Of a DNA stretch of 64,000 nucleotides, positions 10,164 to 19,324 are shown in pieces (within the stretch, counting starts at the first letter, position 1; each line of letters begins with the position of its first letter). Both the position numbers and the translations under genes were made by a program. Origin of the DNA: Bryobacterales bacterium (GTDB taxonomy: Bacteria > Acidobacteriota > Terriglobia > Bryobacterales > Bryobacteraceae). The notes beneath the pieces are model-generated. The model made no database searches, was not told the origin of the DNA, and was given only the letters and a program-made list of their open reading frames with translations. The stretch is from the NCBI GenBank assembly GCA_016716385.1, contig JADJWL010000003.1, forward strand, positions 434,001 to 498,000, read 5' to 3'.

Positions 10164-10496
10164 GTGAAGCTGCTCTGGATCTGGATCGTGCTTGCGGCCA
10201 TGCTGGCGTGGGCCCAACAGACGGCTCAGCAGAAGAAGGACCCGGCCGCCGAAGAACCCAAGGCTAAGCCCGCTCCCCTGTTTGGCGGGCAACTCGGAAT
10301 TCGCTCCTCACAGAAGACCAAGGAATCCGCAACGCTGGGCTTTAACGGCATCGATCCCGCCGGAAGAGTCGACCAGCAGATGATGGCCACCTATCCCAAG
10401 GATGAGGATGAGGAGAAGGTCAAGGCTCTAGCGAAACAACGTCCGGGCGACGAAGAGGTGAAGTCCTTCATCGCCGAAGGGGGGCTGAAGCCATGA
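10164..10496 (+). CDS. Small secreted protein of unknown function
   Basis: 110 residues. A clear signal peptide (LLWIWIVLAAMLAWA, cut near AQQ) is followed by a Gln/Lys-rich linker, then a region including FGGQLGIRSSQKTKES and LGFNGIDPAGRV. No family is recognised. It starts with GTG at 10164 and has no Shine-Dalgarno. Its stop overlaps the ATG of the M48 protease by 4 nt (ATGA), so the two are translationally coupled. It is probably a periplasmic partner or substrate of the M48 protease, by context only. Confidence 0.65.
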   Translation: MKLLWIWIVLAAMLAWAQQTAQQKKDPAAEEPKAKPAPLFGGQLGIRSSQKTKESATLGFNGIDPAGRVDQQMMATYPKDEDEEKVKALAKQRPGDEEVKSFIAEGGLKP

Positions 10497-11353
10497 GACT
10501 GTTGGCATTCGCCCTCGTTCTGCTGGTTCCAGCCAGCATGTTCGGCCAGTTCGGCGGACTCGTGGATAAGGCCCGCCGCCGGATCGAACAGAGCACGGCG
10601 AAAGCGAAGCCCGTGACCGACCGCGCCGTGCGGGCGGCAGACACGTTCGTACCCTGGTCGGCAGACGAGGAGCAGGAAATCGGCGTTGCCACGGCGGCGC
10701 GGCTGGTCGCCATGTTCGGTCTGGTCGAAGACGAGGCTCTTGCGCATTACGTGAACCTGGTAGGCGCCACGGTGGCCCGTCACGCCAGCCGCCAGGTGCC
10801 GTACCGGTTCGGCATCCTCGACACCGAGATCGTGGGAGCATTCGCACTGCCCGGGGGATTTGTGTTCATCACGCGCGGTGCGCTGGCGGGCATGAAGAAC
10901 GAGGCACAACTGGCGGGCGCCCTTTCACATGAGATCGTCCACATCGCCGAGCGCCACCTGGAAACCTCGATCCGCTCCCGCCGCACGTCCAACTGGGCGA
11001 TCGAGGAAGCGAAAGCGGAGGCCCTGGGCAACGTCATGAACATGCGGCAGAAAACCGATGCGTTTCTGAAAGACATGTTCTACAGCGGCCTGAGCCGGGA
11101 CAAAGAGAACGCCGCCGACGAGCACGGGACGCAACTGGCCATCCGCTCCGGATATGCGGCGCACGGTCTCGTGAGTTTTCTCGAAGCGATGGCCGAGTCG
11201 AACACCAAGGAGGAGAACCGCCGCCTGTTCGGTCAATTGCTCACCACACACCCTCCCTTCGACGCGCGGATCGAAGCGCTGATGCCGGTGGTCACCCGCT
11301 CGGCGGCGGAGGGCAAGACTCTCGAAGAACGGTTTCTGGCGCACGTCCACTAG
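10493..11353 (+). CDS. Periplasmic M48-family zinc metalloprotease
   Basis: 286 residues with a signal peptide (LLAFALVLLVPASMFG). The M48 catalytic motif HEIVH is at residues 146-150, and the third ligand region is in ENAADEHG downstream. LPGGFVFITRGAL before the HExxH is the usual M48 edge strand (compare BepA/LoiP). Such proteases degrade or mature outer-membrane and periplasmic proteins. Unlike BepA there is no TPR domain. The gene overlaps its upstream neighbour by 4 nt, and its TAG stop is followed directly by the GTG of the cyclase gene. The three genes form one operon. Confidence 0.9.
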   Translation: MRLLAFALVLLVPASMFGQFGGLVDKARRRIEQSTAKAKPVTDRAVRAADTFVPWSADEEQEIGVATAARLVAMFGLVEDEALAHYVNLVGATVARHASRQVPYRFGILDTEIVGAFALPGGFVFITRGALAGMKNEAQLAGALSHEIVHIAERHLETSIRSRRTSNWAIEEAKAEALGNVMNMRQKTDAFLKDMFYSGLSRDKENAADEHGTQLAIRSGYAAHGLVSFLEAMAESNTKEENRRLFGQLLTTHPPFDARIEALMPVVTRSAAEGKTLEERFLAHVH

Positions 11354-13291
11354 GTGCCCGCTGGTTACAGTCCGCAGATCTGGCGCAGGCTGCGCAACCG
11401 TGTCCTGACGCTCACGGCGGCAATCGCCGCCTGTTTCGTGGCAGCGGCGCTGACCGGAGTCCTGGACTGGCTCGAAGACCGCACTGCGGATTGGCGGGTT
11501 GTCCACACTGCTCGGCCCGAGCACGCGAATCCGGACATCGTCTTCATCGACATCGACAACGCGAGCTTCCGGGTGCTCACGGACAAGCTGGGCCGCTGGC
11601 CCTGGACGCGCCGCGTCTGGACCGAGGTCGTGCGTTACGTATCGCCCGGCGGGCCGCGCCTGATCGTGATCGACGCCCTGTTCAGCGGCGCGGAACCGGG
11701 CGCCGACGAAGAATTCGCCCAGGTGATGCGGGAGGCGGGCAACGTCGTGCTTCCGTTCGCGTTCGTCGCGGGACAAGTGGAGGCCGACGACGAGTCGCTG
11801 TTCAGCCCCCCCGAAGCCGCGCTCGTCGCAGGTGAGAGCCGCCGGGCGCTGAGCCGGGAACGCTGGCTGGTGAACCAGCCGCATCCGATCCTTAGAGATT
11901 CAGCCGCCGCGACGGGGTCGAACCTCTGGACGCCGGACCCGGACGGCATCACCCGCAGGTTGCCGCTCGTCACAGGCTACGGAGACAGAACCTACGCGAC
12001 GCTCTGGCTGGCCGCTGCATGGCGCCTTCTGGAAGGCGAAGCACCCATGCGCGCGGAACACATCGCGGGCGAGTTCCGGGCCGGACCGGTCCGGCTGCCG
12101 GTCGACCGCGAGGGCCGCTACGTCGTCCGCTGGCATGGTGACTCGGTGAACGCCTACCGGGCGATCCCGCTGTGGGAGGTGATCTGCTCGATCTATCCGG
12201 ACCAGTGCGACCCCGCCGTGACGCGCCATGCTCCGGAGGAGTTCCGGGACAAGATCGTCTTTGTCGGGGCAAGCGCCGCGGGCAGTTACGAAGTCCGGCC
12301 GCTCGCCGTCTCCGAAACCGCGCCCGGCATGCTCGTGCTGGCCACGGCGCTCGACAACCTGCTGGCCAACGAAGGCGTGCGCCGCGCGCCGCTATGGATC
12401 GAGATCGCCCTGATCCTCGCGTTGCTCTCGTTCCCATCATGGTCACTGCTGCACTTTCGTTCTGTTACGGCTCCGCTGGCGTTGACCTTGGGGCTCACCG
12501 CGGGCTATGCCGGGATGTGCTTCGCCCTGTACGCACGCGCCTACTGGCTTCCGATGGCGCTGCCGTCGCTCGCGGCCGGCTTGTCCCTCACTGCGAACCT
12601 CGCCCTGCGCTACCTGACGGCGGACCGCGAACTGTCCCGGACGCGCGATACGCTCGAGCGCTACGTTTCACCGCAGCTGGTCCGCTACGTGATGGATCAC
12701 ATCTCCGAATTCCGCTTTGCGGGCGAGAAGCGGAAGTTGACCGTGTTCTTCTCCGACGTGCGCGGCTTCACGACGCTCACCGAGAAGACCGATCCGGCGA
12801 CGCTGCTCGAGCAGTTGAACCAGTACCTGGAGGCCATGACCGACATCGTCTTCCGCCACGACGGGATCGTCGACAAGTTCATGGGCGACGGCATCATGGC
12901 GCACTGGGGAGCGTTTACGCCCGATCGTCCCAATGCGTGGCTCGCCGCCCGCGCCTCGCTCGACATGCTCGACAAGCTTGCCGAGATGAACGTCCGTTGG
13001 AAGGCCGAAGGGCGTCCGGAAATGAACATCGGCGTCGGCTTGAACACCGATACTGTGATCTTCGGGAATGTCGGCGCGGGCAAGAAACTGGACTTCACCG
13101 CGATCGGCGACGGCGTCAACCTGGCGGCGCGGCTGGAAAGCGCCAACAAAGAATACGGCACCCGCATCATCATCAGCGAGACGACGTACCAGGAACTGGG
13201 CGATGCCGCCGAGGTCCGGCCGCTCGGCTCGATCGTGGTGAAGGGCAAATCGGTCGGCGTGAAGATCTACGAGTTGCTGTCCCTGCGTTGA
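11354..13291 (+). CDS. CHASE2-domain adenylate/guanylate cyclase
   Basis: 645 residues. One N-terminal membrane helix (about 15-37) is followed by an extracytoplasmic CHASE2 sensor (DIVFIDIDNASF, GRWPWTRRVWTEV, LIVIDALFSG, through VFVGASAAGSYE). About three membrane helices follow (350-425), then a class III cyclase domain. Catalytic residues are visible: metal-binding D in VFFSDVRGF and GDGIMAHWG, and the KLDFTAIGDGVNLAARLE stretch with transition-state N and R. The threonine in DFTAIGD is usual for class IIIb adenylate cyclases, so cAMP is the likely product. The GTG start abuts the protease stop without a gap, so it is coupled. The signal sensed by CHASE2 is unknown. Confidence 0.92.
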   Translation: MPAGYSPQIWRRLRNRVLTLTAAIAACFVAAALTGVLDWLEDRTADWRVVHTARPEHANPDIVFIDIDNASFRVLTDKLGRWPWTRRVWTEVVRYVSPGGPRLIVIDALFSGAEPGADEEFAQVMREAGNVVLPFAFVAGQVEADDESLFSPPEAALVAGESRRALSRERWLVNQPHPILRDSAAATGSNLWTPDPDGITRRLPLVTGYGDRTYATLWLAAAWRLLEGEAPMRAEHIAGEFRAGPVRLPVDREGRYVVRWHGDSVNAYRAIPLWEVICSIYPDQCDPAVTRHAPEEFRDKIVFVGASAAGSYEVRPLAVSETAPGMLVLATALDNLLANEGVRRAPLWIEIALILALLSFPSWSLLHFRSVTAPLALTLGLTAGYAGMCFALYARAYWLPMALPSLAAGLSLTANLALRYLTADRELSRTRDTLERYVSPQLVRYVMDHISEFRFAGEKRKLTVFFSDVRGFTTLTEKTDPATLLEQLNQYLEAMTDIVFRHDGIVDKFMGDGIMAHWGAFTPDRPNAWLAARASLDMLDKLAEMNVRWKAEGRPEMNIGVGLNTDTVIFGNVGAGKKLDFTAIGDGVNLAARLESANKEYGTRIIISETTYQELGDAAEVRPLGSIVVKGKSVGVKIYELLSLR

Positions 13292-13298
13292 ACCGGCG

Positions 13299-14705
13299 CT
13301 ACTCTTCGCCCAGCCGGCACTCGCCGTGAACCGCGCGCACGGCTTTTTCCAGGCCGTCACGGCGCACGACGATGGAGATCGTCAATTCGCTCGATCCCTG
13401 CGCGATCGCGATGATGTTCACCTGCTCGCGGGAGATGGCCGTGAACAGGCGGCCCGCAATGCCCGTCTCACCGCGCATCCCCTCGCCGGCCACCGCGAGC
13501 AGGCCGACGTCTTCATCGACCTCCACAGGCTTCAAGTATCCATGAGCGAACTCGAGCGACAGGGCCGCCTCCAGGCTTTCGAGCGCCGCGGATAGCTCGC
13601 CCTGCCGCACGAGAAAGCAGAAGCTCTGGCGGAAGCTGGAACTCGTCAACGCAAGGATCTCGATGTTTGCGCGTCCGAGCGCGTCGAGCGCCCGCGCCAT
13701 CAGGCGCGCCCCGACGACCGCCGCCGAGGGCTCCAGGGCGATCAGGGCGACCGACGCGGTGGACGTCACCGCGCGCGCTCCGCGCCTGCCGTTCAAATGC
13801 GAAACGATCTTGGTCCCGGGCTTCTCCGGCGCGAAGCTGTTCTTGCTCCACACCGGAATTTCCCGTTCAATCAGCGGCGCCAGAGTGCGCGGATGCAGAA
13901 CCTTAGCCCCGTTGTAGGCAAGCTCGGCCGCTTCGTTGTAGGTGACCTCGGGCAGCACTTTCGCTTCCGGCACCAGGCGAGGATCGGCGGTCATGATCCC
14001 GTCGACGTCGGTCCAGATCCAGACCTCAGCCGCGTCCAGCACGGCGGCCAGAATGGATGCCGAAAAGTCGGACCCGCCGCGCCCGAGCGTCGTGGGACGC
14101 CCGTCCGCCGTCGCGCCGTTGAACCCGGTCACCACCGGCAGCACGCCACTCTCCAGCCACGGCAGAAGGTCCCGCCGCGCCTTCTCCCGCGTCGGCTCCA
14201 TCAGCGGTGAGGCGTTGCCGAACAGGGCGTCGGTGACAATGACTGTGGCCGCGTTGATCGCCAGCGACCGGATGCCTTCGGACTCCAGGTAGGCGGAGAT
14301 CAGCAGCGCCGACAGCCGCTCCCCAATGGAGACCGCCTCGTCGGCGGCCCGCGCCGGGCGCTCGTTCAGCATGAGCATGCCCTGGGCCAGGCGCTGGAAG
14401 TCCGCGACCAGACTCAGGACGCCTCCATGCGCCGCCTCCTGCTTGTCGGCGGGCAGAAGCTCGCGCAGCGTCTCCAGGTGCCGGTCCTGCAGGGTTTGGA
14501 GGTGCGCGTCCAGACCGGCACGGTCCCCCGCCTCGGCGTGGCGCATGGCGTCCAGCAGCAGGTCCGTCACCTTTGACATCGCCGACACCACGACCAGGAC
14601 CGGCCGGTGTTGCTTCTCACGGGCGGCCAGGTCGGCCGCGGTCCGGATCCTCTCGGCGGACCCCATGCTGGTGCCGCCAAATTTCATCACGAGCAGATTT
14701 TCCAT
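13299..14705 (-). CDS. lysC: Aspartate kinase
   Basis: 468 residues, monofunctional. It opens with VMKFGGTSMG, the ATP-binding motif of the amino-acid kinase fold. GFNGATADGRPTTLGRGGSD is the substrate/nucleotide loop, and tandem ACT domains follow from about residue 310 (VALIALEPSAAVVG; VGLLAVAGEGMRG). It phosphorylates aspartate as the first step to lysine, threonine and methionine, and the ACT domains imply feedback inhibition. The length fits the long AK-III-like subclass. It starts 2 nt after the cmk stop, so cmk-lysC is an operon. It ends 7 nt from the convergent cyclase gene. Confidence 0.95.
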   Translation of the reverse strand: MENLLVMKFGGTSMGSAERIRTAADLAAREKQHRPVLVVVSAMSKVTDLLLDAMRHAEAGDRAGLDAHLQTLQDRHLETLRELLPADKQEAAHGGVLSLVADFQRLAQGMLMLNERPARAADEAVSIGERLSALLISAYLESEGIRSLAINAATVIVTDALFGNASPLMEPTREKARRDLLPWLESGVLPVVTGFNGATADGRPTTLGRGGSDFSASILAAVLDAAEVWIWTDVDGIMTADPRLVPEAKVLPEVTYNEAAELAYNGAKVLHPRTLAPLIEREIPVWSKNSFAPEKPGTKIVSHLNGRRGARAVTSTASVALIALEPSAAVVGARLMARALDALGRANIEILALTSSSFRQSFCFLVRQGELSAALESLEAALSLEFAHGYLKPVEVDEDVGLLAVAGEGMRGETGIAGRLFTAISREQVNIIAIAQGSSELTISIVVRRDGLEKAVRAVHGECRLGEE

Positions 14706-14707
14706 TG

Positions 14708-15391
14708 CTAGGCGAAACTCTTTCCGTTGGTGACGCGGGCGCGGACAATCCTGAGAATCGAATCGACGACACCCTCGACAGTCAGCCCCGTCGAATCGAC
14801 ATACACGGCGTCCGGCGCCTGGACGAGCGGCGAATCGGCGCGGGTCGAGTCGCGCTGATCGCGCTCGCGGATCTCCCCGGCGAGGCGCTCCTCATCGCCG
14901 CCCGATTCAGCAGCGCGCCTGCGCACCCGTTCCCGCGGCTCGGCGTCGAGAAAGATCTTCACGTCGGCGTCGGGGAAGACGACAGACCCGATATCCCGGC
15001 CTTCCATCACGACGCTCGCGGCGGATCCGATCATGCGCTGCTTGGCGACGAGCGCCCGCCGCACAGCGGGGACCGCGGCCACCGCGGACGCCGCCGAAGA
15101 TACCTCCGGCGCGCGGATCGCTTCGGTCACGTCGTCGCCGTTCAGCCACACCCGCAGGCTGCCCGGCTCAAAGGCGATCACCGCGGCGTCGGCCAGTTGC
15201 TCCAGCCGGTGCATATCGGCCAAGCCGATGCCTTCTCTGAGCGCCCATAGGGCGACCGCGCGGTACATGGCGCCGGAGTCGATGTAGGTGAACCCGAGGC
15301 GGGCGGCAAGCTGGCGCGCGACGGTACTCTTGCCGGCTCCGGCCGGTCCATCGATGGCCAGCACAATGCGGCGCGGTGGAACTTCGCTCAT
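14708..15391 (-). CDS. cmk: Cytidylate kinase
   Basis: 227 residues, standard length. The P-loop GPAGAGKST is at the N-terminus, then FTYIDSGAMYRAVAL (CMP-binding), VVMEGRDIGSVVFPDADVK, and a lid arginine cluster (REIRERDQRDSTRADSPL). It phosphorylates CMP and dCMP. It is the first gene of a two-gene unit with lysC. It diverges from the hydroxyacid dehydrogenase at 15496, leaving about 100 nt of shared upstream region. Confidence 0.96.
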   Translation of the reverse strand: MSEVPPRRIVLAIDGPAGAGKSTVARQLAARLGFTYIDSGAMYRAVALWALREGIGLADMHRLEQLADAAVIAFEPGSLRVWLNGDDVTEAIRAPEVSSAASAVAAVPAVRRALVAKQRMIGSAASVVMEGRDIGSVVFPDADVKIFLDAEPRERVRRRAAESGGDEERLAGEIRERDQRDSTRADSPLVQAPDAVYVDSTGLTVEGVVDSILRIVRARVTNGKSFA

Positions 15392-15479
15392 GGGATGCGC
15401 TGAAGGACGGTATCCGTCTTCCAGTGTCGCGCGTCCGCGAGCCGGACTTCAACCGGCTTCCCATCCGCCGCCTCTGCGA

Positions 15480-15485
15480 TACAAT
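15480..15485 (+). promoter_or_regulatory. -10-like TACAAT before the dehydrogenase gene
   Basis: TACAAT ends 10 nt before the ATG at 15496. There is no clear -35 box and no RBS. It fits the short-leader pattern. Confidence 0.45.
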
Positions 15486-15495
15486 TGCAGCCACT

Positions 15496-16500
15496 ATGCG
15501 GCTGGTGCTTTCTCTCCTCTTGTGTGCGCTTGCCCTGCCGGGGCAAACGAAGAAGATCGTGCTGCTCAGCTCCGACGCAACCCTCATCGGACAGCTCGAC
15601 GGCGCCTCGCCCAAGGCTCGCCTGGTGCCGGTTACGGCGGAAAACGTGCTGCACGAGATTGCCGACGCCGACGCGTTCATCGGCGAGATCAAGCCCGCCC
15701 ACGTCCGGGCGGCGAAGAAGCTGCAGTGGGTGCAGACAATGTCCGCCGGCGTGGAGCGGGTGCTGCACCTGTCCGGCGGCAACGAACTGCGGGACAGCGA
15801 CATCATCCTGACCAACAACCAGATCGTCCAGGGCCCGGAGATCGCCGACCACGCGCTGGCGATGCTGCTCACCCTCTCCCGCGGCCTGCATACCTTCATC
15901 GAACACCGCAAGCAGGAACTGTGGCGGGGGCGTCCCTATGGCGGCATCGAGTTGGACGGGCGCCGGGCGGTGGTGATCGGGGTGGGCGGCATCGGAACCC
16001 AGATCGCCATCCGGGCCCATGCATTCGGCATGCGGGTCACCGGCGTCGATCCGGAGGACATTCCGTACATGCCATTCATCGAGTCCGTCGTGAAGCCGGA
16101 CCAGTTGAACGAAGTGCTGCCACAGGCCGATGTCGTGTTCGTGGCGGCGCCGCACACGCCCCTGAGCCACAAGATGATGGGTCCAGCGCAGTTCGAACGG
16201 ATGAAAAAGGATTCTTATTTCATCTGCGTGAGCCGGGGCGGCCTCTACGATCTCGACGCGCTGGTCAAGGCGCTCGACGGCAAGCGCCTGGCGGGCGCCG
16301 GCGTCGATGTGACCGACCCAGAGCCCCTGCCGAAGGGCCATCCTTTGTGGCAATTCGACAACGCCATCATCACGCCGCACGTGGCCGGCCGGTCCGACAA
16401 GGACCGCGCCCGCATGATCGGCACCATTCGGATGAACATCGAACGGTTCGTCGAGGGCAAGCCGCTGCTCAACGTCGTCAACAAACAGAAAGGATACTGA
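15496..16500 (+). CDS. D-2-hydroxyacid dehydrogenase with a signal peptide
   Basis: 334 residues. The N-terminal 17 residues (RLVLSLLLCALALPGQ) look like a Sec signal peptide. The remainder is a complete 2-hydroxyacid dehydrogenase: GVGGIGTQIAIRAHAFG nucleotide-binding loop with an Asp after the second strand (VDPED), catalytic Arg in CVSRGG, Glu in DPEPLP and His in ITPHVAG. Such enzymes reduce 2-oxoacids with NAD(P)H, which is not normally available outside the cytoplasm, so the export signal is odd. Either the signal is real and the protein works in an unusual way, or translation starts further downstream. It is followed 1 nt later by a secreted propeller gene. Confidence 0.85.
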   Translation: MRLVLSLLLCALALPGQTKKIVLLSSDATLIGQLDGASPKARLVPVTAENVLHEIADADAFIGEIKPAHVRAAKKLQWVQTMSAGVERVLHLSGGNELRDSDIILTNNQIVQGPEIADHALAMLLTLSRGLHTFIEHRKQELWRGRPYGGIELDGRRAVVIGVGGIGTQIAIRAHAFGMRVTGVDPEDIPYMPFIESVVKPDQLNEVLPQADVVFVAAPHTPLSHKMMGPAQFERMKKDSYFICVSRGGLYDLDALVKALDGKRLAGAGVDVTDPEPLPKGHPLWQFDNAIITPHVAGRSDKDRARMIGTIRMNIERFVEGKPLLNVVNKQKGY

Positions 16501-16501
16501 C

Positions 16502-17281
16502 ATGCGTCGCCGCGATCTGCTCGCGCTGGTAGCGCTCCCCGCCCTGGGCCGGGCCGCCGGGACACCCAGGGTGGAAACGGTGTTCCGCTCACCCGGCCCC
16601 AAGCCGAACGGACTGCAGGCGACCGCGGACGGGCTGTGGATCCTCGACCAGGGCGACAACCGCGCCTACCTCGTCGATTACAACGAAGGCAAGGTTCTGC
16701 GGTCGCTCGACACTGAGTCGAAGGCCGGAAGCGGGATCACTTTCGACGGCGAAGCGATCTGGCTGGCGTCCACCTATAGCTGCGAGATCATCCGCGCCGA
16801 CGCCCGGACCGGCCGCACGCTGGCGAAATACGAGACTCCGGGAGCGGGAGTCGTCCGCTGGATTGGGGGACGGCGCAGTCCGCTGCTGGAAAAGCTCCCG
16901 CCGGATGCCAAGCCTCCCGCGCCGCCCAGCCGCGCTACCGGGGCGCACGGACTCGAGTGGAAAGACGGCAAGCTCTGGATCGCCGTACCTCCGGCGCAAA
17001 CCATCTACCGCGTGAATCCGAAGGGCTTCACCGTGGAGGGGCAGTTCCCGTCGAAGGGCGACCGCCCGCATGGGTTGGGATGGGAGGACGGCCATCTCTG
17101 GTGCATCGACTCCAACCTGAACGCCATGCACCGGCATGACACGGCAACGGGCCGCGTCAGCCGCACCGTGCAACTCGCCGAGAACGATCCCCTGCCCCAC
17201 GGGATGACGATCTGGCGGGGCACGGTCTGGTATTGCGACGATGTCGGCGTCGTGTGCCGGTTCCCGCTTCCGGGCGTGTAG
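16502..17281 (+). CDS. Exported NHL/SMP-30-like beta-propeller protein
   Basis: 259 residues. Twin-arginine-like N-terminus (MRRRDLLALVALPALGRA). Repeats of the type GLQATADGLWILDQGDN, GITFDGEAIWLAST, GLEWKDGKLWIAV and GLGWEDGHLWCIDS mark a four- to six-bladed propeller, similar to Vgb or glutamine-cyclotransferase folds. There is no catalytic motif I can assign. It starts 1 nt after the dehydrogenase stop and is probably in the same transcript, so a shared exported pathway is plausible. Confidence 0.75.
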   Translation: MRRRDLLALVALPALGRAAGTPRVETVFRSPGPKPNGLQATADGLWILDQGDNRAYLVDYNEGKVLRSLDTESKAGSGITFDGEAIWLASTYSCEIIRADARTGRTLAKYETPGAGVVRWIGGRRSPLLEKLPPDAKPPAPPSRATGAHGLEWKDGKLWIAVPPAQTIYRVNPKGFTVEGQFPSKGDRPHGLGWEDGHLWCIDSNLNAMHRHDTATGRVSRTVQLAENDPLPHGMTIWRGTVWYCDDVGVVCRFPLPGV

Positions 17282-17325
17282 CGGGAATCCCGCGCGCCGG
17301 GGAGTTACAATGCCTCAGAATACTC

Positions 17326-18828
17326 ATGGAACAACCACTCTCCGATATCGGTCTGGCCGGCCTCGCGGTCATGGGTCAGAATCTTGCCTTGAATATCGCC
17401 GACCACGGCTTCCGGATCTCGGTGTACAACCGCACGACCGGGACGATGCGGAAGTTCGTCGCGGAGAATCCGGACACGCCGGGCGGCTTGGCAGGATATG
17501 ACACCCTGGAAGCATTCGTGGCGTCTCTGAAGCGGCCGCGCAGGATCATCATCCTCGTCAAGGCGGGTGGCCCCACCGACGCCGTGATCGACAGCCTGCT
17601 CCCGCTTCTCGATCAGGGCGACATCATCATCGACGGCGGCAACGCGAACTGGCTGGACACGATCCGCCGGGAAAAGGAACTGGCCACGAAGGGATTCCGC
17701 TTCATCGGCTCGGGCGTTTCCGGAGGCGAAGAAGGCGCCCGGTTCGGACCCTCGCTGATGCCCGGCGGCGACCGCGCCGCGTACGCCGAGATCGAGCCGA
17801 TCTGGAACGCCATCGCCGCCAAGGTCGACGCCGCCACAGGCAAGCCGCTGATGGGCGCCGCGCCCGGCAAGCCCGTGCAAGGGGGCGTCCCTTGCACGGC
17901 TTACATCGGTCCGAATGGCGCCGGCCACTACGTGAAGATGGTCCACAACGGCATCGAGTACGGCGACATGCAGATGATCGCCGAAACATACTCGATCATG
18001 CGCAATCTTCTGGGTCTCACGCCCGCACAGGCATCGGAGATCTTCGCCAGGTGGAACCAGGGATTGCTCGATTCGTTCCTGATCGAGATCACCGCCGACA
18101 TTCTCCAGCAGAAGGACCCCGCCACCGGGCAGCCGTTCGTCGATGTCGTGCTCGACACCGCGGGCCAAAAGGGGACCGGCAAGTGGACCTCGATCAATGC
18201 TCTCGACATGGGCGTCCCCGCGCCGACGGTGGCGGAAGCCGTGTTCGCGCGCTTCATGAGCGCGATCAAGGACGAACGCGTTGCCGCGTCGGCCATTCTG
18301 CGCGGCCCGGACGCCACGCTGCCCGCGGATGCCGCCACCTGGATCGATGCGATTCACGATGCGCTGTACTGCTCGAAGATCTGCGCCTACGCCCAGGGCT
18401 TCCAACTGATGCGCGCCGCGCAGGCGGAGTACAAGTGGACTTTGAACTTCGGCGAGATCGCCAGCATCTTCCGGGGCGGCTGCATCATCCGGGCGCGCTT
18501 CCTGCAGAAGATCACCGAGGCGTTCGACCGCGATGCGAACCTGCAGAACCTGCTGCTCGATCCATACTTCCACGGCGAAATCGAGCGCAGCCAGTCCAAC
18601 TGGAGGCGGGTCATCGCCGAAGCGGCGGTTCAGGGCATTCCGGTGCCGACCTTCTATTCGGCGCTGGCCTACTACGACAGCTACCGCTCAGCGCGCCTGC
18701 CGGCCAACCTGATCCAGGGGCAGCGTGATTTCTTCGGCGCCCATACCTACGAGCGCGTCGACCAGCCGAGGGGCAGATTCTTCCACATCGACTGGCCTGA
18801 TCCGGCGCGGCCCGAACTCGAAGCCTAG
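17326..18828 (+). CDS. gnd: 6-phosphogluconate dehydrogenase, decarboxylating
   Basis: 500 residues, slightly longer than the usual 470-480. NADP-binding GLAVMGQNLALN is at the N-terminus, the catalytic segment GVSGGEEGARFGPSLMPGG around 126-144, and the substrate-binding GAGHYVKMVHNGIEYGDMQ follows. Oxidises 6-phosphogluconate to ribulose-5-phosphate, CO2 and NADPH. The frame is open upstream to 17233, but that part overlaps the previous gene. ATG 17326 begins the conserved region. A TACAAT hexamer lies at 17306-17311, 14 nt before the start. No other pentose-phosphate gene is adjacent. Confidence 0.95.
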   Translation: MEQPLSDIGLAGLAVMGQNLALNIADHGFRISVYNRTTGTMRKFVAENPDTPGGLAGYDTLEAFVASLKRPRRIIILVKAGGPTDAVIDSLLPLLDQGDIIIDGGNANWLDTIRREKELATKGFRFIGSGVSGGEEGARFGPSLMPGGDRAAYAEIEPIWNAIAAKVDAATGKPLMGAAPGKPVQGGVPCTAYIGPNGAGHYVKMVHNGIEYGDMQMIAETYSIMRNLLGLTPAQASEIFARWNQGLLDSFLIEITADILQQKDPATGQPFVDVVLDTAGQKGTGKWTSINALDMGVPAPTVAEAVFARFMSAIKDERVAASAILRGPDATLPADAATWIDAIHDALYCSKICAYAQGFQLMRAAQAEYKWTLNFGEIASIFRGGCIIRARFLQKITEAFDRDANLQNLLLDPYFHGEIERSQSNWRRVIAEAAVQGIPVPTFYSALAYYDSYRSARLPANLIQGQRDFFGAHTYERVDQPRGRFFHIDWPDPARPELEA

Positions 18829-18862
18829 GCTTCTGTGCGACCCTGAAGTCTGGAGGGCAGGC

Positions 18863-19315
18863 ATGTTCCAACGGGTCCTTGTTGCCCTGATCCTATCCGC
18901 GGGCGCCGGCTGGCCGGCAGCCCTGACAGTGGACAGTAAGGACGCGAAGCCGGGGGAAACGGTCACCGTGGCCGTGCACCTCGCATCGGACGGCGTGGCA
19001 CTCACCGGCTTTCAAGCCGACGTAGAGTTCGACGGCCGCGCGATGGAAGTGACGGGCGCGGCCGGTGAACGGGCGGCGCAATCCGGCAAGCAGTTCGCGG
19101 GCAGGCTGCTCGAAATGGGCCGCTACCGCATGCTCCTGATCGGACTGAACCGGAACCGGATCGCCGATGGCGAAGTGGTCGTGCTGACCGTCAAGGTCGG
19201 GGCGGCGGCGGGCGGCGAGTACTCGCTCCGGCTCAGCCGGCTGACCGGCACGGATGGCGACGGGAATCCCGTCACACTCAACGCAACGGCGGGCAAACTG
19301 ACGGTCCGCCCCTGA
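18863..19315 (+). CDS. Secreted single cohesin-like domain protein
   Basis: 150 residues: a signal peptide (VLVALILSAGAGWPAA) plus one domain with cohesin features (DAKPGETVTVAVHLASDGVALTGFQADVEFDG, then DGEVVVLTVKVG). Cohesins bind dockerins in cellulosomes, but in non-cellulosomal bacteria such domains occur in many secreted proteins. No dockerin is visible in this window. ATG 18863 has a GGAGGG Shine-Dalgarno. It lies 9 nt before the next gene, which starts with a related fold, so they may act together. Confidence 0.7.
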   Translation: MFQRVLVALILSAGAGWPAALTVDSKDAKPGETVTVAVHLASDGVALTGFQADVEFDGRAMEVTGAAGERAAQSGKQFAGRLLEMGRYRMLLIGLNRNRIADGEVVVLTVKVGAAAGGEYSLRLSRLTGTDGDGNPVTLNATAGKLTVRP

Positions 19316-19324
19316 GCCCGGTTT

